Below are positions 17,082-26,187 of a stretch of DNA of 64,000 nt, one piece after another. This DNA is from Woodsholea maritima DSM 17123 (GTDB lineage Bacteria; Pseudomonadota; Alphaproteobacteria; Caulobacterales; Maricaulaceae), in NCBI RefSeq assembly GCF_000382325.1, contig NZ_KB908056.1, forward strand, positions 561,018 through 625,017, in the 5' to 3' direction. How positions within the stretch are numbered: the stretch's first letter is position 1; every line of letters starts with the position of its first letter. A model generated the notes under the pieces. The model was not told the DNA's origin. It searched no databases and saw only the letters and a list, made by a program, of their open reading frames with translations. Both the position numbers and the translations under genes were made by a program.

Positions 17082-18461
17082 ATGACGGTTCAAACCCATC
17101 CCAGCCCCGCGCCGCGTGATCCCAATGCCCTGGACATTGAATGGCAAAGGCTCTCCATCCTGATTTCCATCGCTGAAGCGACCCGTCAGGGCCACACCCT
17201 GCCCGAGGATTTTGCGGCGGGTTTTGATGCGGTCAATGGCGAAACCGCCAAGGCCCGCCAGGCCGGGATCTGGGCTCCCCTGGCGGAGTTTTTAACCGAA
17301 GCCCAGCGCCAGGCCATGACCGCGCTGGATCTCGACATTTTGGTCTGTGCGCTCGCCTGTGATGGACGCCCATCCTTGGCTCCGCGCATTGCCGCACTGC
17401 AACCCCAGATCAGCCACCAAGCGCCCAGCCTGGCCTTCCTGCAAGAGGTCTTGATGCTCGATAGCGGAGCGGATCTGGCGGCGCTCTTTGATCGGCTTTC
17501 TCCGCGCTCGCCCTTGGTCAGCGCGGGCCTGATCACGGTTGAGGGCGATGGTGCAGCCCAAGCGGTGAAAGTCCATGGCGGGCTTGCCACAGCCCTGTTA
17601 GGCCGGCCAATTCGCGTTTCCGCGCCGCCCGGTGCGCATCTCAATCTGCAACGCGGCACCTGGGCGGATTTGATCCTGCCCGACAGTGCGATGACGGCGT
17701 TAAAAGACTATCTGGCCTGGATTGAGCATCGCCGAACGTTAAAACGCTGGGGCGTCACACGCATGGGCGGACCGCTCGCCTTATTTGCCGGACCTTCGGG
17801 AACTGGCAAGACCTTTGCGGCGGCGGTTTTGACCCAGGCGCTCAATGAAATCAGTGGCGAAAGCTGGAGCCTTTACAGTCTCGATCTCGGTCGGGTGATG
17901 TCGAAATATGTGGGGGAGACGGAGGAGAATCTCAACCGGCTTCTCGACGCGCTTAATGGCCAGCCCGCGATTTTGCAGATTGACGAGGCCGATGGCCTCT
18001 TGGGTAAACGCGGTGAGATTTCCGATGCCCGCGATCGCTATGCCAATCTGGAAGTCTCGCACATGCTATCGCGGTTTGAGCGCCATGACGGTCCGGTGAT
18101 CCTCACCACCAATTTGCGCTCCAATATTGATCCGGCCTTCCTGCGCCGGTTTCAGCTGGTCGTGGATTTCCCTGCGCCCGACCGCGATGCACGCCAGGCC
18201 CTGTGGGCGCGTTTGATCCCGCCCGGGGCTCCGCGTCAAGACGATCTTGATTTCGCCGATCTGGCCGAAGCCGCGCGCCTCTCCGGTGGCGCAATCCACA
18301 ATGCTGCGCAATATAGCGCCATCCTGGCCGCCGCCCGTGATGAGCCGCTCGCCCCTCATCATATCGCGCGCGCCGTCTGGGCCGAGCTCAACAAGGATAA
18401 CCGCCAGGTCCGGCGCTCTGAATTGGGCGCATTAAGTGTGCATCTGGAGGGCGTGCTATGA
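17082..18461 (+). CDS. eCIS AAA+ ATPase (Afp15/Pvc15-like)
   Basis: ATPase thought to help load cargo or assemble the particle, as for Afp15/Pvc15. 459 residues. The N-terminal helical part (1-200) is followed by an AAA+ core with Walker A GPSGTGKT at 237-244, Walker B with D301-E302 in LQIDEADGLLG, a sensor-1 region (VILTTNLRSNID) and an arginine-finger helix (PAFLRRFQ). The lid carries GGAIHNAAQYSAILAA. Most similar in pattern to the FtsH/CDC48 group of AAA domains, with a single ring. The stop overlaps the next start by four bases. Confidence 0.92.
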   Translation: MTVQTHPSPAPRDPNALDIEWQRLSILISIAEATRQGHTLPEDFAAGFDAVNGETAKARQAGIWAPLAEFLTEAQRQAMTALDLDILVCALACDGRPSLAPRIAALQPQISHQAPSLAFLQEVLMLDSGADLAALFDRLSPRSPLVSAGLITVEGDGAAQAVKVHGGLATALLGRPIRVSAPPGAHLNLQRGTWADLILPDSAMTALKDYLAWIEHRRTLKRWGVTRMGGPLALFAGPSGTGKTFAAAVLTQALNEISGESWSLYSLDLGRVMSKYVGETEENLNRLLDALNGQPAILQIDEADGLLGKRGEISDARDRYANLEVSHMLSRFERHDGPVILTTNLRSNIDPAFLRRFQLVVDFPAPDRDARQALWARLIPPGAPRQDDLDFADLAEAARLSGGAIHNAAQYSAILAAARDEPLAPHHIARAVWAELNKDNRQVRRSELGALSVHLEGVL

Positions 18462-18697
18462 GGATTAAGCGCGTCACCCTGACCTTACCCGCCGCGTTGA
18501 CCCCTCAGGCCGGGGACAGCGCGCGTGTGATCGCCAAGGCCCTCGCGCAGCATTTGGCGCAGCATCCCGACCAAGCCCAAAGCGCTTTCACCCTGCCCGC
18601 CCAGGGCGGCAATGCGCAAATGGTGGCCTGGACCCTCTCCAGCACGCTCACCCCAAATCCGACACCGTCTTCCATGGCGAAAAAGGGAGGGCGATAA
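18458..18697 (+). CDS. Small protein between eCIS ATPase and tube initiator
   Basis: 79 residues, starting within the ATPase stop (ATGA overlap). The N-terminal beta-strand (RIKRVTLTLPAAL) and a helix (ARVIAKALAQHLAQHP) are followed by a disordered Pro/Thr/Ser tail ending in KKGGR. I recognise no family. Its coupling to both neighbours supports that it is expressed. An assembly or structural accessory role is only a guess. Confidence 0.6.
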   Translation: MRIKRVTLTLPAALTPQAGDSARVIAKALAQHLAQHPDQAQSAFTLPAQGGNAQMVAWTLSSTLTPNPTPSSMAKKGGR

Positions 18698-18699
18698 TC

Positions 18700-19332
18700 A
18701 TGGCTGTGCCCACCCGCGGGGTTTTGTTTGAATATGGGATTTCCATTCCACCGCTCGCCTTGGTGTTTGAGTTTAATCCCAAGGATATTTCACGCACCCG
18801 CACCGTGACGGTGCGCACCGGGGATTCGCCCGGATCGCGCGGCGGCTATGACTTCCTTTCGCCGTTGGAAACCCCGCGCGTGGCCCAGGGCGTGGAGATG
18901 CAGGCCGAAAGCTTCTCCATCGAGATCATGCTCGATGCCAGTGACCGCATGGGCGAGGGCGATGCCATCGCCACCACCTTTGGCGTGCAGCCCCAAATCG
19001 ACACCTTACGCTCCATGGCGGAGCCCAAAACCCAAGGGCCCAGCGGGGTCAAAACCCTTTCCAGCCTGGGCCTGGGCGGCGCGCGCGCTTTTGAACGCCA
19101 AGAAACCGCCTCGGTCCTGATTTTCGCCTGGGGCATGCAGATCCTGCCGGTATTCTTAACGGGCGTGGCCCAGCGCGAGGCCTTGCATCTGCCTAATCTG
19201 CTACCTTATCGCGCCACGATGGGGCTGACCTTTCAAGTAATTGAATCCTCCAACCCCTTCTATCTCGCCGACAAGGTCCGCCAGACAGCGATGACCGCGC
19301 TCAATCTCGTCACTTTAGGACAGGGGATTTAG
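18700..19332 (+). CDS. Contractile injection system tube-initiator protein (Afp7 N-terminal-like)
   Basis: 210 residues. Segments VFEFNPKDISRTRTVTV, ETPRVAQGVEMQAESFSIEIMLDA and RATMGLTFQVIE mark the CIS tube protein family that forms the first ring between hub and tube. In Afp7/Pvc7 this domain is fused to a LysM domain; here the LysM-like part is the separate next gene. A clear GGGAGGG ribosome binding site lies 8 bases before the ATG. Confidence 0.82.
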   Translation: MAVPTRGVLFEYGISIPPLALVFEFNPKDISRTRTVTVRTGDSPGSRGGYDFLSPLETPRVAQGVEMQAESFSIEIMLDASDRMGEGDAIATTFGVQPQIDTLRSMAEPKTQGPSGVKTLSSLGLGGARAFERQETASVLIFAWGMQILPVFLTGVAQREALHLPNLLPYRATMGLTFQVIESSNPFYLADKVRQTAMTALNLVTLGQGI

Positions 19333-19335
19333 ATC

Positions 19336-19674
19336 ATGGCGTTTTTCAAAGGCTCCTTTTACGAAACCACGCCGCTGTTTGAAGCCGATGAAGACGGCAT
19401 TTTGATCTTTAAGGGCATTCGCGCGCGCCGCCGCGATACCCCCGACCCGATACTGGAGCATTCCATCGAAGCAGGAACGCGCCTGGACGCCTTGGCCCAG
19501 CATTATTACGCCGATACGCGCGCCTGGCGCCGGATTGCCGACGCCAACCCCGATATTCTGTTTGCGGAGGATTTGATCTATCACCGCGCGCCTGAAGACA
19601 ATGAGCGTCTGGAGCGCTTGGGCGAATTGCGCCTGATCCCGGCGCGCCGGGATGCCAAGCGGGGGGGCATATGA
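19336..19674 (+). CDS. LysM-like baseplate protein
   Basis: 112 residues. Central segment HSIEAGTRLDALAQHYYADTRAWRRIADANPDI is a LysM-type beta-alpha-alpha-beta unit, as in phage gpX and Afp7 C-terminal domains. In these machines the domain acts as a protein-binding module that joins the tube-initiator ring to the hub rather than as a peptidoglycan binder. Its position between the tube-initiator and hub genes fits. The stop overlaps the hub start by four bases. Confidence 0.82.
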   Translation: MAFFKGSFYETTPLFEADEDGILIFKGIRARRRDTPDPILEHSIEAGTRLDALAQHYYADTRAWRRIADANPDILFAEDLIYHRAPEDNERLERLGELRLIPARRDAKRGGI

Positions 19675-20825
19675 GCTTTCTCGCCGGCCTTCTGTCTACA
19701 CCTTCGCGCCTCCCCGCCAGCTGCCTGATCGAGGTGGGAACGGGCCTGGAAGATATTGGTGACCTCGCCAATTTGGTCTCCACGGTGGAGATTGAAACCT
19801 CGCGCGAGGGGGCCAGTGCGGGCAAGATCGTGATTGATGACCGGCGCACCGAAACCGGGGTCTGGATGGCCGCCGATAGTGGACTGTTCACCCGTTGGGC
19901 TCCGATCAAAATTACGGCGGACTTTCAAACCCATAGCGAAGAGGTGATGCGCGGCTTCATCACGCGCCTCAAGCCCAGCTATCCACGCAATGGCGCGGAT
20001 GCCAAGCTGGAAATCGAGCTGATGGATGAGAGCGCGGCGCTGGACCGCGAGCATCAACGTACCATTTGGGGCGATCCCGCGCCGATGACCGATCAGCTGA
20101 TCATTCAGACCCTGATCAGTGATCTGGGCCTGGTACTCGATCCGGCTTCGGGTCAGGGCGCATCCAGCCGCAGCCTCAACCAGGATAGCCGCCCGATCCA
20201 GTTCATGCGCGAACGCGCACGCGCCAATGGCTATGAGCTGATCTTCTCTGAAGGCACAGTCTATTTCGGGCCTTGGCGGCTAGAAGGCGAGGCCCAGGCC
20301 CCGATGATGGTCTATGCCGGGCGCGATACCAATTGCCTAAGCTTTGAGGCCGAGGATCAGGGCCAAAGCCCTGACGCGGTGCAGTTTGATCAAGCCCCCG
20401 CCAGTGATGGTGCCAGCCCTGTAACCCAAACTATTGAACCCGACCTTGCCCCCCTCGGCACCACGCCCATCGCTGAGGAAGGCCGCGATGTCGGCACACC
20501 CAGCGTTTGGCGCATCAGCCGCGAAGGCGATGAAACTGAGGAAGAAATTACCGCGCGCGCCCAGGGCCTCGCCAATCAGCATAGCTTCCGACTTCGCGCG
20601 CGCGGAGAGCTGGATGGCGCGCTCTATGGTCATGTCTTGAAGGTTGCGCGCCTGGTGAGCGTGGATGGCGCAGGCACACGCTATGGCGGGCTTTATTATG
20701 TCGACAAGGTCAATCACGTCTTCAACCCCGAAGGCTATCGCCAGCAATTTGAGCTGATCCGCAATGCCACTGGGGATGACGGCAGTCTAGGCGGGGCCGC
20801 TTCGGCCCTGTCGGGCCTGTTTTAG
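19671..20825 (+). CDS. Baseplate hub protein (phage late control D / VgrG N-terminal half)
   Basis: 384 residues. Forms the central hub under the tube. VgrG/gpD-type features: IKITADFQTHSEEVMRGFIT, a beta-barrel pattern, FMRERARANGYELIFSEGTVYFG and the C-terminal YGGLYYVDKVNH. The usual hub-spike polypeptide (Afp8, VgrG) is split here: this gene gives the hub and the next gives the spike. About residues 230-290 form an acidic Asp/Pro-rich linker. Four-base overlap with the LysM gene. Confidence 0.9.
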   Translation: MSFLAGLLSTPSRLPASCLIEVGTGLEDIGDLANLVSTVEIETSREGASAGKIVIDDRRTETGVWMAADSGLFTRWAPIKITADFQTHSEEVMRGFITRLKPSYPRNGADAKLEIELMDESAALDREHQRTIWGDPAPMTDQLIIQTLISDLGLVLDPASGQGASSRSLNQDSRPIQFMRERARANGYELIFSEGTVYFGPWRLEGEAQAPMMVYAGRDTNCLSFEAEDQGQSPDAVQFDQAPASDGASPVTQTIEPDLAPLGTTPIAEEGRDVGTPSVWRISREGDETEEEITARAQGLANQHSFRLRARGELDGALYGHVLKVARLVSVDGAGTRYGGLYYVDKVNHVFNPEGYRQQFELIRNATGDDGSLGGAASALSGLF

Positions 20826-20837
20826 GGAGGGATGATC

Positions 20838-21665
20838 ATGGATGGACATCACGCCCTGGAACGCACAATCCGCGCACAGCAAACCAAATATTACGGCAAA
20901 TATCGCGCCTTCATTTCGGATAATAAAGACCCTGAACAGCGCGGCCGGTGCAAGCTGATCATCCCCAGCGTTCTGGGTGAAACCGTCACCGATTGGGCCT
21001 TGCCAGCCTTTGCCTATGGCGGGGGTGCGGATTTTGGCTGGATCGCGGTTCCGCCACAAGATTCCCAGGTCATTGCGGAATTTATGGAAGGCGATGTCTC
21101 AGCCCCGCTCTGGACCGGGGCGTTCTGGCGCAAAACCGATGAGGTGCCAGAAGCTTACAAAGCCAATACCGAGCCCAGCGCCAAAGTGCTGCGTACCGAA
21201 AGTGGCCATCTCCTGGTCTTTGAAGACAAAGAGGGCGAGGAGGTGATCACCCTCACCTCAAAAGCCGAAGCGCAGATGAAACTCGACGAAAAGGGCTCTT
21301 TCCAGCTAACCGATGCCAAGGGGGCCATGCTCTATCTCGATGCCGATAAGGGCGAGGTCACGATTGAAGACTCCCATGGCAATTCCATGGTGATGAGTTC
21401 CAGCGGCATCGCCTGCAAAGACGCCAATGGCAATGAAATCAAAACCGAAGGCAGTTCCATCACCGTCAAAGGCTCCACCATCACCATTGAAGGCAGCTCG
21501 GTGGCCGTCGGCGGGGCGGGCGGCGATCCGATCATCAAGGGCAATAGCTTCATGGCGCTCTTCAATACGCATATGCACACCTGCACCGCGCCGGGCAGCC
21601 CCTCTTCACCGCCCGTGAAACCCATGACCCCGGCTGAGCTGACCACCAAGAGTACCGCCTCATGA
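20838..21665 (+). CDS. Baseplate spike protein V with HxH tip
   Basis: Central membrane-piercing spike, 275 residues from the chosen start. N-terminal OB-fold (YRAFISDNKDPEQRGRCKLIIPSV, DFGWIAVPPQDSQVIAEFMEG) is followed by a repetitive triple-strand beta-helix (about 110-240, e.g. KTEGSSITVKGSTITIEGSS). The apex carries H245-M-H247-T-C, the HxH arrangement that binds iron at the tips of P2 gpV and Mu gp45 spikes. No PAAR gene exists in the locus, in line with a self-tipped spike. The ATG at 20838 is preferred over 20832, since the GGGAGGG ribosome binding site abuts the latter. The stop overlaps the gp25 gene. Confidence 0.9.
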   Translation: MDGHHALERTIRAQQTKYYGKYRAFISDNKDPEQRGRCKLIIPSVLGETVTDWALPAFAYGGGADFGWIAVPPQDSQVIAEFMEGDVSAPLWTGAFWRKTDEVPEAYKANTEPSAKVLRTESGHLLVFEDKEGEEVITLTSKAEAQMKLDEKGSFQLTDAKGAMLYLDADKGEVTIEDSHGNSMVMSSSGIACKDANGNEIKTEGSSITVKGSTITIEGSSVAVGGAGGDPIIKGNSFMALFNTHMHTCTAPGSPSSPPVKPMTPAELTTKSTAS

Positions 21666-22060
21666 CCCAGCTTCCCCCTCAACGTCTGCCGCGCACGCGC
21701 TATATGAGCTTTCCCTTCCGCATCGAGGCCGAAGGCGCGGCGCAATCCGAACGCCTGGCCCATATCCGCGAGCGGGTCGAGCAAGTGCTCTTCACCAGTC
21801 CAGGAGAGCGGGTTTTTCGGCCCGAATTTGGCTTTGGCGCGCGCCGCCATGTGTTTGAGCCCAATGCCCCGGCGCTGTGGGAAGCGGCGCGCAACCGGCT
21901 TTATGGCTCCCTGGCGGAGGCCCTGAAAGGCGATGTCGATCCGCAGACCTTGCGCATTGAAGTCGGCGCACCGCCCGGTCAGCCCGCGCAGCTGCGCGTG
22001 GAGATCACCTATATCGTTGCCGCCCTACAAACACAGGAGAGCCACGCCTTCACCCTTTAG
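21662..22060 (+). CDS. gp25-like baseplate wedge protein
   Basis: 132 residues, gpW/gp25 (TssE-like) family. FPFRIEAEGAAQSERLAHIRERVEQVLFTSPGERVFRPEFGFGARRHVFEP contains the family's EGQR-like wedge motif (here TSPGERVFRPEFG), which starts sheath polymerisation at the baseplate. Overlaps the spike stop by four bases. Confidence 0.93.
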   Translation: MTQLPPQRLPRTRYMSFPFRIEAEGAAQSERLAHIRERVEQVLFTSPGERVFRPEFGFGARRHVFEPNAPALWEAARNRLYGSLAEALKGDVDPQTLRIEVGAPPGQPAQLRVEITYIVAALQTQESHAFTL

Positions 22061-22081
22061 GGCGAAGGCCGCATTATCATT

Positions 22082-23260
22082 ATGGCCCAGCTGAGCGAAC
22101 CTGATCTGATCTTTGAGCGCGGTTGCCCCGATTGTGGGGAGCGGCGCATCCGCCTGCCCCTACCTTTCCCCGGCGTCAGCGATGACCTTGACTGGCTGGC
22201 GCGTGATTATGACAGCCTGCGCCTGTTCATGATGCAAGAGCTCGCCCACCGCTATCCCCATCGCAAACACTGGACGCCCGCCGATATGGAAGTGGTGCTG
22301 GTGGAGGTCTTGGCCGCGGCCCTCGATCGCGTGTCCCATACCCTGGATGCCATACAGGCTGAGCGCTTTTTAGAGACGGCCAAGCGTCCGCAATCGGTGC
22401 GCCGCCTGTTGAAACTGATCGGGTATGACGCGGTTTTAAGAAGTCCCGAAGCGATTTTCGATCCCGCCTCCTCGCTCACGCTGGAAGATCAGCTCGAAGC
22501 CCATTGGCGCGCCCAGCCCGACGCCATGGAGGCCGCCCGCCAGGCCGGGCCGCGCCTGACCGGTGAGCAATTGCGCATGGTGACGCTCGCCGATCATGAG
22601 ACTTTGATGACCCGCCATCCTCTGGTGGCGCGGGCCAAGGCGCGCTTGATCCGCACCACCGCCTGGTCGAGTATTTTGATCGCCATCCTGCCTGAAGCCG
22701 GGCATGAGCTCGATTTGCCTTTGTTTGGGGGGCCAAACCCCATCGCGCCAGAGCTGTGGCGTGAGGTTGAGCGGTTTCATTCCGATCTGCGCCTTCCCTT
22801 GCGCGCGCGCCAAGATCAGCCCACGCCGCGTGAAATCCTGCGCACTTTGATTGAGCGCTATCGCATGGTCGGCAGTGAGCTTTTCTTAGAAAACGCTCAC
22901 CCCGCGCCGATCACCTTCACCCTCTCGGTACGCTTAAAGCCGGGCTATTTCCGCAGCGAAATGCGCCATGCCCTCAACGCGCTTTTGTCTGCCGAACAGG
23001 GCGGGTTTTTCGAACCGGGCCGTTATGGCTTTGGCCAGGACATTTTCGCCTCAGACATCTTTGACGCCGTCATGGCCCTGGATGGCTTGGAAAGCGCCTG
23101 TCTCAACCGGTTTAAACGCGTCGGCCAAAACTGGCCCGATCGCGCCGGGGAGGGCCTGATCGCCATTGGCGAGCATGAATATGTCCAATGCGAAAATGAT
23201 CGCGCGCAGCCGGATGCAGGCCATTACCGCCTGGTCCTTCATGGTGGAGAAGCCGGATGA
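22082..23260 (+). CDS. Baseplate wedge protein, gpJ-like, with N-terminal CxxC
   Basis: 392 residues. DWLARDYDSLRLFMMQELAHRYP and MEVVLVEVLAAALDRVSHTLDAIQAERFLETAKRPQSVRRLLKLIGY are the N-terminal signatures of phage/eCIS baseplate J-type wedge proteins. The C-terminal part (ITFTLSVRLKPGYF, GFGQDIFASDIFDAVMALDGLESACL) is also gpJ-like. A single CPDC knuckle (C15/C18) near the start could bind metal by pairing with another subunit. Four-base overlap with the next, larger wedge gene. Confidence 0.84.
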   Translation: MAQLSEPDLIFERGCPDCGERRIRLPLPFPGVSDDLDWLARDYDSLRLFMMQELAHRYPHRKHWTPADMEVVLVEVLAAALDRVSHTLDAIQAERFLETAKRPQSVRRLLKLIGYDAVLRSPEAIFDPASSLTLEDQLEAHWRAQPDAMEAARQAGPRLTGEQLRMVTLADHETLMTRHPLVARAKARLIRTTAWSSILIAILPEAGHELDLPLFGGPNPIAPELWREVERFHSDLRLPLRARQDQPTPREILRTLIERYRMVGSELFLENAHPAPITFTLSVRLKPGYFRSEMRHALNALLSAEQGGFFEPGRYGFGQDIFASDIFDAVMALDGLESACLNRFKRVGQNWPDRAGEGLIAIGEHEYVQCENDRAQPDAGHYRLVLHGGEAG

Positions 23261-26187
23261 GCCTGCCCCCCTTGTCCCAGATCCGCGATTATACCCGCTG
23301 GAACCGCGCCGGCCGGCCCCGCTTCGACTATGTCGATGGCGATCCTGCCGTTTGGTTGGAGGAAATCCGCATCGCGCTGTTGACCCGCTATATGCGCGGC
23401 ACACCGCTCGATCAGCGCCAGGACGCGCTCTTCCGTGAGCTCTTCATGCGCCTGGAAAGCGGCAATCAGGATCAAGCCGATCTGTTGGCGGCCGCCGCGA
23501 GGGTCAAATGGGCGGCCCTGGCACCGTCTGCGCCAGATCGTGCGGAAAATGGCGCTCAACGCAATGAACGCCTGCGCCAGCAATATAACGCCCCGCCAGG
23601 CAATTACGCCTGGGAGATTGCGCGCGCCTTCGCCCGCGCCCTCCATGTGCAGCTGGGCCATCTCAACGCCTATGCCAATGAAGGCTATCTGCGCACCGCC
23701 ACCCAATGGGATAATGTGCGCAAGCTGGCCGCCATGGTGAATTATCAACCCTCACCCCCGGCCTCGGCGACCAGCCATGTGGCGCTGGACCTCAAAGCCG
23801 ATAGCCCTGAAGTCGCCCTCGCCCCCGGTCTCGCCATGAAGCATACCCCGCCCGAAGGCGGCGCGGCGCTGATCTATGAAAGCGTAGAGGCCTTAAGCGC
23901 ACATCCGGGCCTAAATCTTCTTCGTCCCTTGGGCTGGAACCATAATCAGACTTATCTTGATTTCACCGGGTCAAATACCTGGATCAGTGAAAGCGATGAG
24001 GGGATGAGCCCTGGCCAGCTGGCCGTGCTGCTGCGCTATCGCGCCAATGGCACAATCCACACTCAGGCGCGCGCGCGGGTCACCGCGGCACGCTTTGATA
24101 AAGCCACCGGGTCCGCTCAGATCACGCTCAGCCCCGGTCCCGCGGGACAATGGCGTAAAGATCGCACGGTTTTATATCTCAATCCCAAGACCGTGCTGGG
24201 GGTTTTACCGCGCTCCAGCCCCGGGCGTCTGGTGATCAAAACCGAACGCGCCGGGCAATATGCCCAGGGCACGATTGTGCGCATCACCCGCGAAGATGGC
24301 CGACGCTTTCGCGCCGTGGTCGCCCATTCTGCCGACCTTTACCTCACCGTTTTAACCCCTCATCGCCCCGAAGGCAGTGTGCAGATTGAACGCTATCTCC
24401 CCTTCGCCAGCAGCACATCAAGCTTTGAAACCCCCTCTTCGATCAACCAGCTCTTCTTCAAAGCCAAGCCCGATAGCGGATTGTTGATCGTCAGCGCGGG
24501 CGTGTCTGCCAGTCGCCAGGGCACCCATATCTTCACCCGACCTGCCAATGGCATGGGCCCTGGCTATGCGCTTAATAGCGATCCCGATGCGCCGCGCGAT
24601 AGTGGCAGTGTGATAGGCCCGCCTGAGGCGCTTAGCCCCGATGCCCCGGCCCATGAGGAGACCCGCGTCATCATTTCCGGTAAGCCGCCGAAAAATGTCA
24701 AAGCCGGGGATTGGTTCATCAGTGAAGTCGGGGATGGGCGGATGAAAGCGCTGCAGCTTCTGGCCTTCAAAGAGGAAAAGACCCAGACCCTATTACAATT
24801 TGACAAGCGTATTCATGGACTTGCCCCCGATACGCTCCTCCATGGTCCCTTCACCCAGACCTTACGCCCGCTTGAGTATGATCGCGATCAGCGCGCGGCG
24901 TTTTCAGGCCTCACCCTGACCCTCGCGCCCGTGCCAACGCCGGCCTTGGCCCTCATCAAACCGGGGCGCAGCCTGATCATCGACCATGAGGCGGGCGCGG
25001 GCGAGGATGCCCGCCTTGTCAGCGTGAAGCGCCTGGTCAAAGTCGGCGCGCACTGGACCCTGGAGGTCACAGGGGTGGATGATCTCACCGGCTGGATCTC
25101 AGGATACACAGTCATTCGCGCCAATACGCTGAGTATATCCCATGGCGAAACCAAGCCCGCCAAAGTGCTGGGCTCCGGCGATGGTGAGCAGGCCCGTCAA
25201 AGCTTTGACTTTGCCATCAAAGATCTCAGCTTCATCCCGTCCAGCGTCGCCGAAGCCGGGGTCGCCCCGGACCTGACTGTGCGCGTGGGCGAAGAAGCCT
25301 GGAGCTATCGCGACTATACCGACCCCAGCGCCGAAGGCACGCCCAGCTATTCCATCACCTTGAATGAAGATGACACGGTGCGCATCCATATGCGCCGACG
25401 CCTGCCCAGTGCGCGCGATAATATCCGCATCACGCGCTATCGGGTGGGTCAGGGCCTGAAGGGCAATAACTGCCCCAGCTATAGCCTGACCCAGCCGATG
25501 AAAAAGCATCCCCATATCAGCGCCATTCATCAACCCTTTCAGCTGGCCGGTGGGGCCGAGCGCGAGGATGTCGCCTCGATCCGCGATCAGGCCCCCGCGC
25601 GCCTGGCCGCCAATGGCCGCGCCGTCAGCTTGCAAGATTTCGCCCGTCTCGCCGCGCGCCATGCCAGCGTCTGGCAGGCCCGCGCCCAGCAAATCCCCAC
25701 CCCTCATGGGGCAGGTTGGGTGCGGCTCACCATCGTACCGGCAGGCGGTGGATTGGTCTCTGACAGCTTACAAACCGACCTGATCGACACGCTGACCCCC
25801 AAAGCCCTGCCGGGGCTTCGCCTCAGCGTGATCGGCTTTCAAGCGGTCAAGCTTGCCCTGGTCGTCAAAGTCCATGGCGATTGGGCGGTCTATGATAAGG
25901 GCGAGGTGCAAAAGCGCGCACTCTCCAGCCTGGTGACACGCTTCACCCTCGCCCAGCGCGGCCTGGGTCAGGTGTTTTATATCTCAGAGGTTTTAAGCGC
26001 CTTAGAAGGCGTTGAGGGTGTGACCGGGGCAACGATTGAGCGCCTGGCCGTCAAGGCCGGTAGTCCTGATCCGCGCCGCATTGCCGATACCGATGGCAAG
26101 CCCTCAGCGGTTTTCCCGACGCTTGATCAAGTCGCCTATATCGACAGCGCCAATGATATCAGCGTCCTGACGGAGGTCTTACGATGA
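23257..26187 (+). CDS. Large baseplate assembly protein (Afp11-like)
   Basis: 976 residues. The N-terminal helical part (RKLAAMVNYQPSPPASATSHVALDL) and the C-terminal gpJ-type core (PARLAANGRAVSLQDFARLAARHASVWQARA, VFYISEVLSALEGVEGV) match the putative baseplate assembly family of large wedge proteins (Afp11/Pvc11). The middle third (about 250-660) is beta-rich and probably builds the outer wedge. Paired with the shorter gpJ-like gene before it, this gives the two wedge components found in eCIS baseplates. Overlaps both neighbours by four bases. Confidence 0.88.
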   Translation: MSLPPLSQIRDYTRWNRAGRPRFDYVDGDPAVWLEEIRIALLTRYMRGTPLDQRQDALFRELFMRLESGNQDQADLLAAAARVKWAALAPSAPDRAENGAQRNERLRQQYNAPPGNYAWEIARAFARALHVQLGHLNAYANEGYLRTATQWDNVRKLAAMVNYQPSPPASATSHVALDLKADSPEVALAPGLAMKHTPPEGGAALIYESVEALSAHPGLNLLRPLGWNHNQTYLDFTGSNTWISESDEGMSPGQLAVLLRYRANGTIHTQARARVTAARFDKATGSAQITLSPGPAGQWRKDRTVLYLNPKTVLGVLPRSSPGRLVIKTERAGQYAQGTIVRITREDGRRFRAVVAHSADLYLTVLTPHRPEGSVQIERYLPFASSTSSFETPSSINQLFFKAKPDSGLLIVSAGVSASRQGTHIFTRPANGMGPGYALNSDPDAPRDSGSVIGPPEALSPDAPAHEETRVIISGKPPKNVKAGDWFISEVGDGRMKALQLLAFKEEKTQTLLQFDKRIHGLAPDTLLHGPFTQTLRPLEYDRDQRAAFSGLTLTLAPVPTPALALIKPGRSLIIDHEAGAGEDARLVSVKRLVKVGAHWTLEVTGVDDLTGWISGYTVIRANTLSISHGETKPAKVLGSGDGEQARQSFDFAIKDLSFIPSSVAEAGVAPDLTVRVGEEAWSYRDYTDPSAEGTPSYSITLNEDDTVRIHMRRRLPSARDNIRITRYRVGQGLKGNNCPSYSLTQPMKKHPHISAIHQPFQLAGGAEREDVASIRDQAPARLAANGRAVSLQDFARLAARHASVWQARAQQIPTPHGAGWVRLTIVPAGGGLVSDSLQTDLIDTLTPKALPGLRLSVIGFQAVKLALVVKVHGDWAVYDKGEVQKRALSSLVTRFTLAQRGLGQVFYISEVLSALEGVEGVTGATIERLAVKAGSPDPRRIADTDGKPSAVFPTLDQVAYIDSANDISVLTEVLR

